Shown here in pieces: positions 48,260 to 56,051 of a stretch of DNA of 64,000 nt. Under the pieces are notes generated by a model that was given only the letters and a program-made list of their open reading frames with translations, ran no database searches and had not been told where the DNA came from. The position numbers and the translations under genes are program-made. Source of the stretch: Streptomyces hygroscopicus (lineage in GTDB: Bacteria; Actinomycetota; Actinomycetes; Streptomycetales; Streptomycetaceae); the NCBI GenBank assembly GCA_002021875.1, contig CP018627.1, forward strand, positions 3,348,001 through 3,412,000, given 5' to 3'. Each line of letters starts with the position of its first letter. Within the stretch, counting starts at the first letter, position 1.

Positions 48260-48590
48260 ATGGGTGTTCTCGACGGGTAGGTCGCCTTGATCACTGGCGG
48301 TGGCCGCGGTCAGGGCCGCGCCCACGCCGCCATGTCCGCCGAAGGCGCTGAGATCGTCATTTGCGACCTCGATGGCCAGATCGACTGCATCCCGTACCCG
48401 ATGAACTCACCTGGCGACAGGGAGCGGACTGTGTGACACGAGCGGCGCTGCCTCGCCAAGGTTGCCGACGTCCGTGACTTCACCGCGATGCAGGCGGTAG
48501 CCGACGCGACGATCGCCGAGTTCGGGCAGATCGACATCCTGGTCGCCGACGCCGGCGCCTGCCTCGGACGGCCGATCGTCGACACCTTCT
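48260..48590 (+). pseudogene. mycofactocin-type SDR with two in-frame stops
   Basis: Reading from the ATG at 48260: MGVLDG, stop (TAG 48278), VALITGGGRGQGRAHAAM, then IDCIPYPMNSPGDRERTV, stop (TGA 48434), then a frame with VADVRDFTAMQAVADAT and IDILVADAGACLGRPIVDT before it breaks up near 48590. The IDxxPYP insert is characteristic of mycofactocin-dependent SDRs. Two nonsense codons and truncation make it a clear pseudogene. It belonged to the cassette upstream. Confidence 0.88.
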
Positions 48591-48619
48591 GCGGACGATC
48601 GACGCTGTCGGATCGGTCG

Positions 48620-49073
48620 AGGAAGTCGCCGAGCGGGTGTTGGAAGCGCTGCCGAAACCGCCCGCCGTGCTGTTGCCGACTGCGAGCGCCGTATCACCCG
48701 GTACCGGGCCGCACTCGACGCAGGAGCCGATCTCCAACTCGTCGCCACGTGGATCAACCAAGCACAGAGCGAGAAGACAGCAGCCCAGCAGGATCTTCTC
48801 GCCACGACACGAAGCCAGACGACGAACCTCACGGCCGAGCAGATCCAGCGGATGGTCACCGAGCTCGGCTCCATCAAGGACCGGCTCCTCGCCGCCGCCC
48901 CCGAACGCAAACAGCCCCTGTACGAGAGCCTCGGACTCGCACTGATCTTCGACGGAAAAAGGAGGGCCGTGATCGTGGAATCACAGCCCTCATGTACGTA
49001 CGGAGAGTGTCCGAGGACCGACACGCACCATACGTACACGCCCGTCTTGCGGGGAGAGCTGCTTCTGCCGTAG
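48620..49073 (+). pseudogene. serine recombinase C-terminal fragment 2
   Basis: ARRAVADCERRITRYRAALD, then LTAEQIQRMVTELGSIKDRL and KQPLYESLGLALIFDG reproduce the coiled-coil plus C-terminal tail of a large serine recombinase, divergent from the fragments at 39.7 and 55.3 kb. The tail continues to a stop at 49071. Catalytic and zinc domains are absent. Confidence 0.7.
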
Positions 49074-49142
49074 TCCCCGGGTGCGAGCCGTCGGCGGCGC
49101 GCCGTGACATCGACGACACGCCGCCACCTCCTACGGCGCGGC

Positions 49143-49232
49143 GGAGATGAGATCGCCCAGGTCGTCCGCTCGATCAAGGACCTGGCCACCGTGGTGCGCC
49201 AGGCCGGGTCCGAGGACAGGGCCGAGATCTAG
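49143..49232 (+). pseudogene. serine recombinase fragment 3
   Basis: GDEIAQVVRSIKDLATVVRQ, then AGSEDRAEI and a stop. This is the same segment as SRDEIARLVRSISDLAAVIQ in the 55-kb fragment, 30 codons only. The region 49233-49416 beyond it contains nothing recognised. Confidence 0.65.
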
Positions 49233-49416
49233 GGAACGTGGCCTATGGCCCGCGTCGATCTCGTGCTGCTTCACCAGTTCCGCAGCTGGGTGAAGCTCTT
49301 CCACGAGAAGCTCGGGGGGCCGTGCCGACACCAGGCCCTTGCCCATATCGATGGCAGCGGCTCTCGGGCGGCTCCAACCACGGGTGACGCAAGGCTGGCG
49401 CAGGCCGCCACACCGG

Positions 49417-50223
49417 TCAACGGTCGCGGTCACGATCGAGATGGAGACCATCGCCTTGGCGGCTGCGCGGCGGAGGGCAAGCTGCTTCCGACACGTCGTG
49501 GGACGACAGCACCCCCGGTCGGCCCGGGGCCAGGGTTACGTCGAATCGCAGGCATGCCGCGACATGAGGGGAGTCGCCCAGCGGGGTGTTGGTGAACCTT
49601 TGGGTGATACTGACACTCCGCCGATGCCGTTCAACCAGGGCGTGGGGGCCAACGGCGTGTGCTATCTCGCTGGACGTCAACTCTCCGCCACCGGCATCGC
49701 TCACCAACTGTTCCCGGGCCTTGAAAGCCTTCCGGTAGACGGTGTCCCGTTCCCGCTCTCTGAGGTCTGGCCCCTGGCGGGGGCAAGCCTTCAGCAAGCG
49801 CGTCATTACCGAGGCACCCAGGGCGCGCATGGGGGTGATCGTGTAGGAGTAGCAGCGAGTGACCTGCCCGCGTCCTCCCGCGATCGGGTTGCCGTCGTCA
49901 TAGGGAGAGGTGAAGGCGGCCACCACCTCGGCTTCGGTGTCGTGGACCGTGTAGGAATCCAGGTTCGCGGTCCGCGAGACCTGCCACAGCGTGAAGTGAA
50001 CTTGGGCGGACGACGGGAACGGTGTGTTTCCACTCTGCCGGATGGCGCGGCCGAAGGCATGGGCCGGGCCGGTGGACGCCTTTACGGCCGCCTGCTTGTT
50101 GTGGTGGGCCGTCCTTTTCTGCCCGATGTACACGCTGATGACGCCGACGAGTGCGAGGACGCACACCGCACCGAGGGCCTTGGCCCACGGCGCGGTGCGT
50201 CCCCTTCCGGGATCACGCCTCAA
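49417..50223 (-). CDS. membrane-anchored protein in direct repeat copy 2
   Basis: A 268-residue protein beginning at a TTG that overlaps the SGNH-fragment stop and follows AGGAGG by 8 nt. It has one TM helix (AKALGAVCVLALVGVISVYI) and an extracytoplasmic domain with SGNTPFPSSAQVHFTLWQVS and YDDGNPIAGGRGQVT. The first 195 residues are covered by the repeat; after SSEIAHAVGPHA the sequence is unique and probably not original, so the true C-terminus is uncertain. Family unknown. The paralogue at 39937-40474 is frameshifted. Confidence 0.6.
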   Translation of the reverse strand: MRRDPGRGRTAPWAKALGAVCVLALVGVISVYIGQKRTAHHNKQAAVKASTGPAHAFGRAIRQSGNTPFPSSAQVHFTLWQVSRTANLDSYTVHDTEAEVVAAFTSPYDDGNPIAGGRGQVTRCYSYTITPMRALGASVMTRLLKACPRQGPDLRERERDTVYRKAFKAREQLVSDAGGGELTSSEIAHAVGPHALVERHRRSVSITQRFTNTPLGDSPHVAACLRFDVTLAPGRPGVLSSHDVSEAACPPPRSRQGDGLHLDRDRDR

Positions 50224-50248
50224 GGGCGTTGCCTCCTGCTATCCGGGG
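49638..50248. repeat. long direct repeat, copy 2
   Basis: 611 bp, same orientation as copy 1 at 39932-40499. This copy keeps the open membrane-protein frame and continues naturally into the upstream SGNH-hydrolase remnant, so it is likely the parental copy. Confidence 0.92.
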
Positions 50249-50505
50249 TGTCGTTCGCCTCGCGCAGACTTCCGATCGCCTGCTGCACAGCGTCAGCGTA
50301 CGCGGAAGTTCCGGTCTTGTTGGGGTGACAGCTCTCCCTGCTGATGCACCCGCTGTCCGTCGACAGGCACGTGAAGTCCCCATCCCCGTTCTGCGCCTTG
50401 ACGAGCTTGTTGATTCCCTCGGGAGCGGAACAGGCCCGTTTTCCGTCGTAGCTGCGGTCGGGATTGACATAGTCGATCTTCTTGTCGCCGAGCCTCCATC
50501 AACCC
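50220..50505 (-). pseudogene. SGNH/GDSL hydrolase C-terminal fragment
   Basis: The minus strand gives IDYVNPDRSYDGKRACSAPE, then TDSGCISRESCHPNKTGTSA and YADAVQQAIGSL before TGA. The S/T-x-x-x-x-H-P-N-x-x-G motif is the catalytic Asp/His end of exported SGNH esterases. An in-frame stop upstream near 50505 and loss of the GDS block show truncation. About 93 codons remain. Confidence 0.7.
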
Positions 50506-50552
50506 CGGAACGCCTCAGAAAGAATTCTCAGTCCGTAGCATCGGGCAGCATC

Positions 50553-51083
50553 TCACCTCTCGGCGTATTGCAGGAACAGCACACCCAGGACGATGAGTCC
50601 GGCGGCTTCCAGGATTGAGACCGCGACCAGAAGGGCGCTGTCCGTGCTGTGGCACCAGAAGGTGATGAGTGCGGCAAAGGGAGTGACGAGGAAGGCCACC
50701 AGATCGACGACTGTCTGTGTGGTCTTGCGCGAGATCCGTCTGTCGTCGCTGCGATGGTAGGTCTCCCAGCCGAACAGCGGTTCCTCCACGTTTGCGGCCT
50801 CTGCGAGCCGGGACGCGAGCTCGGTGCGGACGTAGCGTCCGATGGCTGAGATCTTTTCGTCGTTGACCAGGTGCGTCCATCCGAGCACAAGACACACCAC
50901 CGGAAGGGCCAGGATCAGCTGCGGGTAGTCCGTCTGCGCGGCGACGGCCGCGACGGCGGTCACGGCCGCGAGCGTCACGTACAGCAGGTTGTCCCGAAAG
51001 CCGATACGTGCACGCTGCTCGTCCTTGATCTGTGCGTACTCGGCAAGGAGTAGGGCGCTGGTGCTCCGTTCTCTGTCCGTCAT
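50553..51083 (-). CDS. small four-helix membrane protein
   Basis: A 176-residue protein with a short charged N-terminal helix (LLLAEYAQIKDEQRARIGF) and four predicted membrane helices at about 32-50, 54-71, 123-143 and 149-170, linked by a 50-residue cytosolic loop. No enzymatic motif. It is on the same strand as the 682-aa membrane protein, 151 bp downstream of it. A hairpin (CAGGGAGC at 51170, GCTCCCTG at 51194) lies in between, so expression may be lower or separate. In context it could be a membrane effector or a subunit of a pore; this is inference. Confidence 0.75.
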   Translation of the reverse strand: MTDRERSTSALLLAEYAQIKDEQRARIGFRDNLLYVTLAAVTAVAAVAAQTDYPQLILALPVVCLVLGWTHLVNDEKISAIGRYVRTELASRLAEAANVEEPLFGWETYHRSDDRRISRKTTQTVVDLVAFLVTPFAALITFWCHSTDSALLVAVSILEAAGLIVLGVLFLQYAER

Positions 51084-51169
51084 GACTGGCTGTCACCCTC
51101 GTTTTCGCGACACCTTGGCAGGGGGGTGGCTCGGTCGTACCCGTACTCGGCCCGTGGTGCCTGGACCTT

Positions 51170-51201
51170 CAGGGAGCCGCCGTGCTCTCGACAGCTCCCT
51201 G
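51170..51201 (-). terminator. hairpin between two membrane-protein genes
   Basis: CAGGGAGC and GCTCCCTG pair with a 16-nt loop in the 151-bp gap. A weak terminator or processing site. Confidence 0.35.
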
Positions 51202-51234
51202 GCCGGTCGGCCTTCGGATCCGGTCCGGGAGGAA

Positions 51235-53283
51235 TCAGTCGGTACTGTCCACGAGCGGTGGACTGTCGGCGTTGTTCCGCTCGATCCATGCCTTCCCGTC
51301 GGCCGCGATGCCCTCCAGGAGACGGAAGGTATGGGCGAAGCCGGCCGCGTCGAGGTTGATCTGCGAGAGGTCCCGGGCGTTCTCGTACGGTTCGAGCTGG
51401 TGGCTGTCGGCGTCCTTGATACGGATGGTTCTGGCGGGGCCGTTGGAGAGGAGCAGCGCCATCTCGTAGCCGATGCGGTCGTCCTCGGTGACCTGCACGG
51501 AGGAGAACGCGTTGAAGCGGTAGTTGGTGCGTTGTTCGCCCGGGCGAGTGGCGCGGGCGAAGTCGACTTCGGTGCTGATCTCGCGGATACCGTTCCGTGT
51601 GGCCAGGAACAGCCGGAGGGTGTATCGGGAGTAGCGCCAGGGGCCGCCTCGGCGCCGTGCTCGTCTGTAGGGGGGTGCCGGTGTCGTCAGGATCGTGTGG
51701 GCGATGATGTCGTACCAGGTGAGCTGGTGGTGACGGAGCACATCGGCGGTGAACAGGATCTTGTCGTGGCTGAGCCACGCCTCCATCTCGGCGTCGGAGG
51801 GCCGGATGGCTTCCAGGTGCTCCTGCCAGCGCTGGAACTCCTCCTCACGCGCGTACATCCGCAGGTGGTACTCCTGCGTCTCCTCGGCGAACCGCTGTTC
51901 CTCGCTGCGTATGTGCAGCCACACCGACGCTGCCCGGCGCCCGCTCCCGATGGCGCCGATGAACACGGCGAAGGTCAGGAGGCCGTGGAGCGCACTCGCC
52001 GAACCTGTCGCGGCGGTGAGGGTGACGGCCAGTGACGTGAGGCCCAGGACGGCGAGGGCGGGCACGCAGGCGAGTTTCGTCGTCACCGGAGTCCGGTACC
52101 GCTGCCGGTGGGCGAACAGCGTGCCGTTGTTGTGGCGGTCCTTGGCGTCCCGGGCCAGGTAGCGGATCAGCCAGTTGACCCGGTCGACGCTGATTCTGCT
52201 CTCCCGGTAGAGGAACGCGACCTCGGCGGCCAGAACGGCGCGGATGCCAGTGGTGTGGGCGAGCCACTCGGGCCGGTCGCACCCGTGCGGCACGTACGTG
52301 CCGAAATAGTGCTCGAAGGACGTGCGGACGCGGCTGGTGAACCCGTCCGCCGCGGGGGCCCCGCCGCCCGCGGACGCGAGGGAGGGGGCGGCCGGGGAGC
52401 GGGCCGGATCCGGTACCGGCTCCTGGTTCGACGCTTGGCCCAGCTCCTGCTCCTTAGCCTGCAGCCGGTGCGTGTTGTGCCACCATCGCTGGCCGAACCG
52501 GGCGGCGAGGAATCCGGTACCGAGCGCGATCAGCAGCTCGACGATCGTGGTCAGCGGCTCCGCGATCACTGCCGAGATCCCGAGGAATCCCGCGGCGAGG
52601 CCGAACAGACCTGTCCAGGCCGCCAGGCGAGGACGGTGACGGAAGGCGGTGCTCCCCTCGGGAGGCCGGGTCCGTGCCCCGATGGGATCGGGCTCGAAGT
52701 AGTACCGGACCCGCCGGGAACGGTCACCACGGAACTGTCCGGCCTTGGCGAGTTCGCAGATCTCGGCCCACAGGGTGGCTTTTGTCCGGCTGGTGAGCAC
52801 GAGGTCGAGGTGGTGGACGATCAGGTCACGCTGGGGCGGTGCCAGATCCCTCAGCCGCTTCAGCACGGCGGCGGTCTCACTGTCAGCTTTGCCGGGCAGT
52901 GCCAGCAGATCGAAGATGACCTGCAGACCGGGTTTCCAGTTCTTGTCCTCGGCGTAGCCCTGCATGACGTCCCGCGTCCGGTCCAGCTGACGGCGCTCCT
53001 CGGCGCTGAGGTCGTGGTGGGCGCGTTTGCTGAGCATGGCGAGCGCCCAGTGGAAGCGGATCTGCGGGCCGTCGTGGTTGTGGGTGATCGCGTCCCAGAT
53101 CAGTTCCCGCGCCCGGCCGGGTAAGCCTTCTTCCAGGCAGCGGACCCCGACCTCGTATTTCTTCTGGGGCGAAGCGTCCGGCAGGACAATGTTGTTGATG
53201 GTGGAGTCGAATATGATCCCGGCCTGGGCGCCGACGAAGGAATCGTGCGCCTCGTTGTGCGTGGAGGGGAAGCCCTCGGTCAT
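51235..53283 (-). CDS. large four-TM protein with cytosolic N-terminal helical domain
   Basis: A 682-residue protein. Residues 15-35 (DSFVGAQAGIIFDSTINNIV) resemble the short beta-rich tags placed before or between domains in actinobacterial conflict proteins. Residues 40-195 form an all-helical TPR-like domain (KKYEVGVRCLEEGLPGRARE). Two TM pairs follow at about 221-262 and 403-447, separated by a cytosolic domain of 140 residues. A C-terminal domain of some 230 residues, rich in charged helices and beta strands, has no motif I know. The ATG start overlaps the nucleosidase stop (ATGA). A plausible membrane sensor/effector of the four-gene block. Confidence 0.8.
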   Translation of the reverse strand: MTEGFPSTHNEAHDSFVGAQAGIIFDSTINNIVLPDASPQKKYEVGVRCLEEGLPGRARELIWDAITHNHDGPQIRFHWALAMLSKRAHHDLSAEERRQLDRTRDVMQGYAEDKNWKPGLQVIFDLLALPGKADSETAAVLKRLRDLAPPQRDLIVHHLDLVLTSRTKATLWAEICELAKAGQFRGDRSRRVRYYFEPDPIGARTRPPEGSTAFRHRPRLAAWTGLFGLAAGFLGISAVIAEPLTTIVELLIALGTGFLAARFGQRWWHNTHRLQAKEQELGQASNQEPVPDPARSPAAPSLASAGGGAPAADGFTSRVRTSFEHYFGTYVPHGCDRPEWLAHTTGIRAVLAAEVAFLYRESRISVDRVNWLIRYLARDAKDRHNNGTLFAHRQRYRTPVTTKLACVPALAVLGLTSLAVTLTAATGSASALHGLLTFAVFIGAIGSGRRAASVWLHIRSEEQRFAEETQEYHLRMYAREEEFQRWQEHLEAIRPSDAEMEAWLSHDKILFTADVLRHHQLTWYDIIAHTILTTPAPPYRRARRRGGPWRYSRYTLRLFLATRNGIREISTEVDFARATRPGEQRTNYRFNAFSSVQVTEDDRIGYEMALLLSNGPARTIRIKDADSHQLEPYENARDLSQINLDAAGFAHTFRLLEGIAADGKAWIERNNADSPPLVDSTD

Positions 53284-54473
53284 GCCGGGTCACCCGCCGC
53301 CGCGATCAAGGCCGCGAGACCGGCGGCCAGTTCCGGGTGGTCGGCGAGCAGGCCGCGTAACTTCCTGAGCGCCAGAGCTGCCTTCTTCGGAGGCGCCGGG
53401 GCGTTCGCGGTGCACTTCTCCGCTGCGCGCTTCGCGATGCTCAGTTCGGCCTGTGCCTCGTGGTGAATGTCCGCGTCGAGGGTCCCGTCGGCGTGGTGTC
53501 GTGTCAGGTGCTCCCGGAAGCGGTCCAGCTCCGCGACCAGTTCCGTCGGGGTGGATGCCTTCGGAGCCGCCCCGCTGACGTGGACGGTGCTGCCGGTGAC
53601 CTCTCCGGCCATGATTCCCACCGTGCTGGAAAAGGCCGTGTTGACGACGCTTCCGCTGCCCCTGCCAGTTCTGTCTTTCTGGGCCATGACGGTCCGCTCC
53701 TCTTCTTCCGCTTTCTCTGCCAGTTCTGCTTCCTTGATCAGTTCCGCAGCCAGCCGTACCGCGAAAGCCGCCGCGTTCGCCGCGGCGCGCGGCTGCCGCT
53801 CGCGGTCCTCCGCTCCGTTCTTCGTGCCGTCCGCCCGGTCACTGATGCCGCGGATGACGCCGACCGGCAGGCCACTGAGATGGCCGGCCTGTGCCACGCC
53901 GGCGGCTTCCATGTCGATCGCGAACGCGTCGTTGTAGTGCTGCCGGAGCCATGCGGCCTCGGCGGAGTTCCGCGAGTTCTGCAGGACCTCACCGGCGGCG
54001 ATCGGGCCGAAGTGCACCCGCGGCACTCGCCCGTTCTCCGGTGCGTGGCCGGCCCGGTCCGTCGTCCGGGCCAGATGCTGGCCGAGCTGGATGAGGGGGT
54101 GCGGCGCCTCCCACGACCGGGGCCGCGCCTTGAGTCCGTCGTCCTCGCTGGTCGCGCCGTGGTAGGCGTACACAAGGGTGGCCATCACCACGTCGCCCAG
54201 CGCGATCGAGCTCCGCATGCGGCCGGCGACACCGACGAACAACACGGCTGCCGGAGAGAAGTGCTCGATAGCGCGCTCCGCCAGCACTGCGGCCGAATGG
54301 TTCCCCTTGCTCGTCAGACCGAGTGCCACACGGCACGACGTGCCCGGCACGGTCCCGACCTCGAACCGCGTTCCGCTCTTGTGTACGGTCACCTGCGGAT
54401 CGGCCAGTTCCCTGTGCACGGCCTCGTATTCGAGATTGAGGGCGGCGAGAATCACCACCAGATCATTTGACAT
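53280..54473 (-). CDS. MTAN/PNP-type nucleosidase with C-terminal extension
   Basis: A 397-residue protein. Residues 1-250 are a nucleoside phosphorylase/MTA-SAH nucleosidase fold: Glu15 in ALNLEYEAV, VLFVGVAGRMRSSIALGDVV, Glu189 in AFAIDMEAAGVAQA and Asp212 in IRGISDRAD match the catalytic set of MTAN. The last 140 residues are not part of the enzyme: a KAEEEER helix, a beta-type tag (SVVNTAFSSTVGIMAGEVTG) and a helical bundle. It lies 6 bp after an NrtR-like Nudix gene and overlaps the 682-aa membrane protein gene. It probably cleaves an adenosine- or guanosine-type nucleotide; the extension suggests protein-protein recruitment. Confidence 0.87.
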   Translation of the reverse strand: MSNDLVVILAALNLEYEAVHRELADPQVTVHKSGTRFEVGTVPGTSCRVALGLTSKGNHSAAVLAERAIEHFSPAAVLFVGVAGRMRSSIALGDVVMATLVYAYHGATSEDDGLKARPRSWEAPHPLIQLGQHLARTTDRAGHAPENGRVPRVHFGPIAAGEVLQNSRNSAEAAWLRQHYNDAFAIDMEAAGVAQAGHLSGLPVGVIRGISDRADGTKNGAEDRERQPRAAANAAAFAVRLAAELIKEAELAEKAEEEERTVMAQKDRTGRGSGSVVNTAFSSTVGIMAGEVTGSTVHVSGAAPKASTPTELVAELDRFREHLTRHHADGTLDADIHHEAQAELSIAKRAAEKCTANAPAPPKKAALALRKLRGLLADHPELAAGLAALIAAAGDPA

Positions 54474-54479
54474 GTATTC

Positions 54480-55238
54480 TCATTCCTTCGCGTTTTGCTC
54501 TGTTTGTTCTTCCACCTGCTGTTCCGCCGGTGCCGGCACAGGCCGGACCAGCGGAGGCGAGAGCACCGTGGTCGGTCCCGCGCGGAACAGGCGTGCGGGG
54601 CGCCCCACCGTGGTCCTGCGTCCCGTCCCGGCCGGAACGATGAACCCGTCCACGGCCTGGATCTTCCGGTAGAAATTCCGGGTGTCGAGGGTGACGCCCC
54701 ATACCGCCTCGTACACCTGCCGCAACTCGGCGATGGTGAAAAGGTCTCCACAGAACGCCGTGGCCAGTGCGGAGAACTCGAGTTTCGTACGGGCGCGTTC
54801 AATTCCGTCCGTCACTATCCGATCGTGATCGAAAGCAAGCTTCACCTGCCCGGAAAGGACCGTGTCCGTCGGAATCCATGAGGCATTCGCGGCATCCGTT
54901 CCCGCGACCGGCTCAGGAAGGCGCGGTGCGATCGCCAGATGCGCAACCGAGACGACCCGCCCACGCGGATCACGCCCTGGATCCCCATAGGTGGCCAACT
55001 GCTCCAGATGAAACTGCCGGGCATCAACAGCGGTCTCCTCGCCCAGCTCGCGGCGAGCGGCCTCCGGGATCGCCTCACCGGCGTGGTTGAGGAAACCGCC
55101 GGGCAGTGCCTGCATGCCCGCGAAGGGTTCCTTACCCCGCTCCACGAGCAGGACGCACAACCGCCCCTCACGCAACGTCAGGATTACAAGGTCAACTGTG
55201 AGCAGAACGGACGGCGGCACCCAGGAATCATCACGCAT
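54480..55238 (-). CDS. NrtR-like Nudix/winged-helix regulator
   Basis: A 252-residue protein. Residues 1-150 form a Nudix domain; the box GGFLNHAGEAIPEAARREL, then GEETAV, has one extra residue and Ala in place of the final Gly, a degeneration typical of NrtR regulators that bind ADP-ribose without hydrolysing it. Residues 160-225 form a winged helix (FTIAELRQVYEAVWG, TRNFYRKIQAVDGFIVP). NrtR proteins repress NAD-biosynthesis genes; here the only downstream targets are the nucleosidase and two membrane proteins. The start at 55238 abuts a recombinase fragment. Confidence 0.88.
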   Translation of the reverse strand: MRDDSWVPPSVLLTVDLVILTLREGRLCVLLVERGKEPFAGMQALPGGFLNHAGEAIPEAARRELGEETAVDARQFHLEQLATYGDPGRDPRGRVVSVAHLAIAPRLPEPVAGTDAANASWIPTDTVLSGQVKLAFDHDRIVTDGIERARTKLEFSALATAFCGDLFTIAELRQVYEAVWGVTLDTRNFYRKIQAVDGFIVPAGTGRRTTVGRPARLFRAGPTTVLSPPLVRPVPAPAEQQVEEQTEQNAKE

Positions 55239-55267
55239 GGTGCCGACCGTATCGGATTGCTGTCACA

Positions 55268-55850
55268 TTGACAATAAGTTTCCTCGATCTGCCCTCTGCG
55301 GCAGAACACCTCCACGACCCGGACGAGCAAGAACCGGGACTGCTGGCTGGCGACCGTGTTCCTGCCGCACCGGCTCGACGACACGATCGACCTCATGGCA
55401 ACGACCGCAGCGGCACCCGAACCAGAGTCCGCCGCTGTCGCGGCCGCCCGTGAGGTCATCGCCGACTGCGATGCCAAGCTGGCCACCCACCGGGCCGCCC
55501 TCGAAACAGGCGTCGGCCCCGCTCTCGTCACACAGTGGATCTCCGAGACACAGGCCCGCCGTGCCCGAGCCGAAGCCGAACTCCGCACTGCGTCCAAGGG
55601 ACCCGGCGTCAGGATGTCCCGGGATGAGATCGCTCGGCTCGTTCGCTCCATCAGCGACCTGGCCGCCGTCATCCAGCAGGCCGAGGCCGAAGACAAGGCC
55701 GAGATCTACCGGCAGCTTGGCCTCCGGCTCACCTACGTCCCGGCCCAAGCGACCGTGCGCGCCGAGGTCACGCTCGACCCGAACAATGACAAATCCCCAC
55801 GATCAACGAATGACCGTGGGGAAATGGTACGTGTCCGAGGGGGGACTTGA
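55268..55850 (+). pseudogene. serine recombinase C-terminal fragment 4 overlapping tRNA-Leu
   Basis: PHRLDDTIDLMATTAAAPEP, then AREVIADCDAKLATHRAALE, MSRDEIARLVRSISDLAAV and KAEIYRQLGLRLTYVPAQ form the coiled-coil and end of a large serine integrase. The catalytic and DNA-binding domains have been lost. Its 3' end runs into the antisense of the tRNA-Leu gene (RVRGGT overlap), as integrase genes of tRNA-integrating elements do. This is the best preserved of four similar fragments. Confidence 0.8.
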
Positions 55851-55916
55851 ACCCCCACGCCCGATAAAGGGCACTAGCACCTCAAGCTAGCGCGTCTGCC
55901 ATTCCGCCACCCGGAC
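55832..55916 (-). tRNA. tRNA-Leu (anticodon GAG)
   Basis: The minus strand folds as a class II tRNA: acceptor stem GTCCGGG/CTCGGAC, D-arm with GGCGGAATGGCAGACGC, anticodon stem CTAGC/GCTAG with loop TTGAGGT (anticodon GAG, codon CUC), a long variable arm TGCCCTTTATCGGGCG and the T-arm GGGGGTTCAAGTCCCCC. The CCA end is not encoded. The recombinase fragment overlaps its 3' end from the other strand. Confidence 0.95.
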
Positions 55917-56051
55917 CAGGTGTGTCTCCGCAGTCGGCCGCGGCGACATGGACCACGATACCAAGGTTTCGGAGTGCGTTTCACCTGCGTATGCCGGGCG
56001 CCCACCCCCGCGCCGACCTGGAGGGACGCCGGGGGTGAGCACGGAGGGTGA

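Noticed and set aside
49233..49416. transposase start on the minus strand
   Set aside because: Some short stretches look IS110-like, but no conserved DEDD or SxGxL motifs could be found.
50553..55238. CBASS or other cyclic-nucleotide system
   Set aside because: No nucleotidyltransferase (cGAS/DncV-like) or SAVED/CARF domain is seen; the enzyme is a nucleosidase, so the block is described as a separate candidate.
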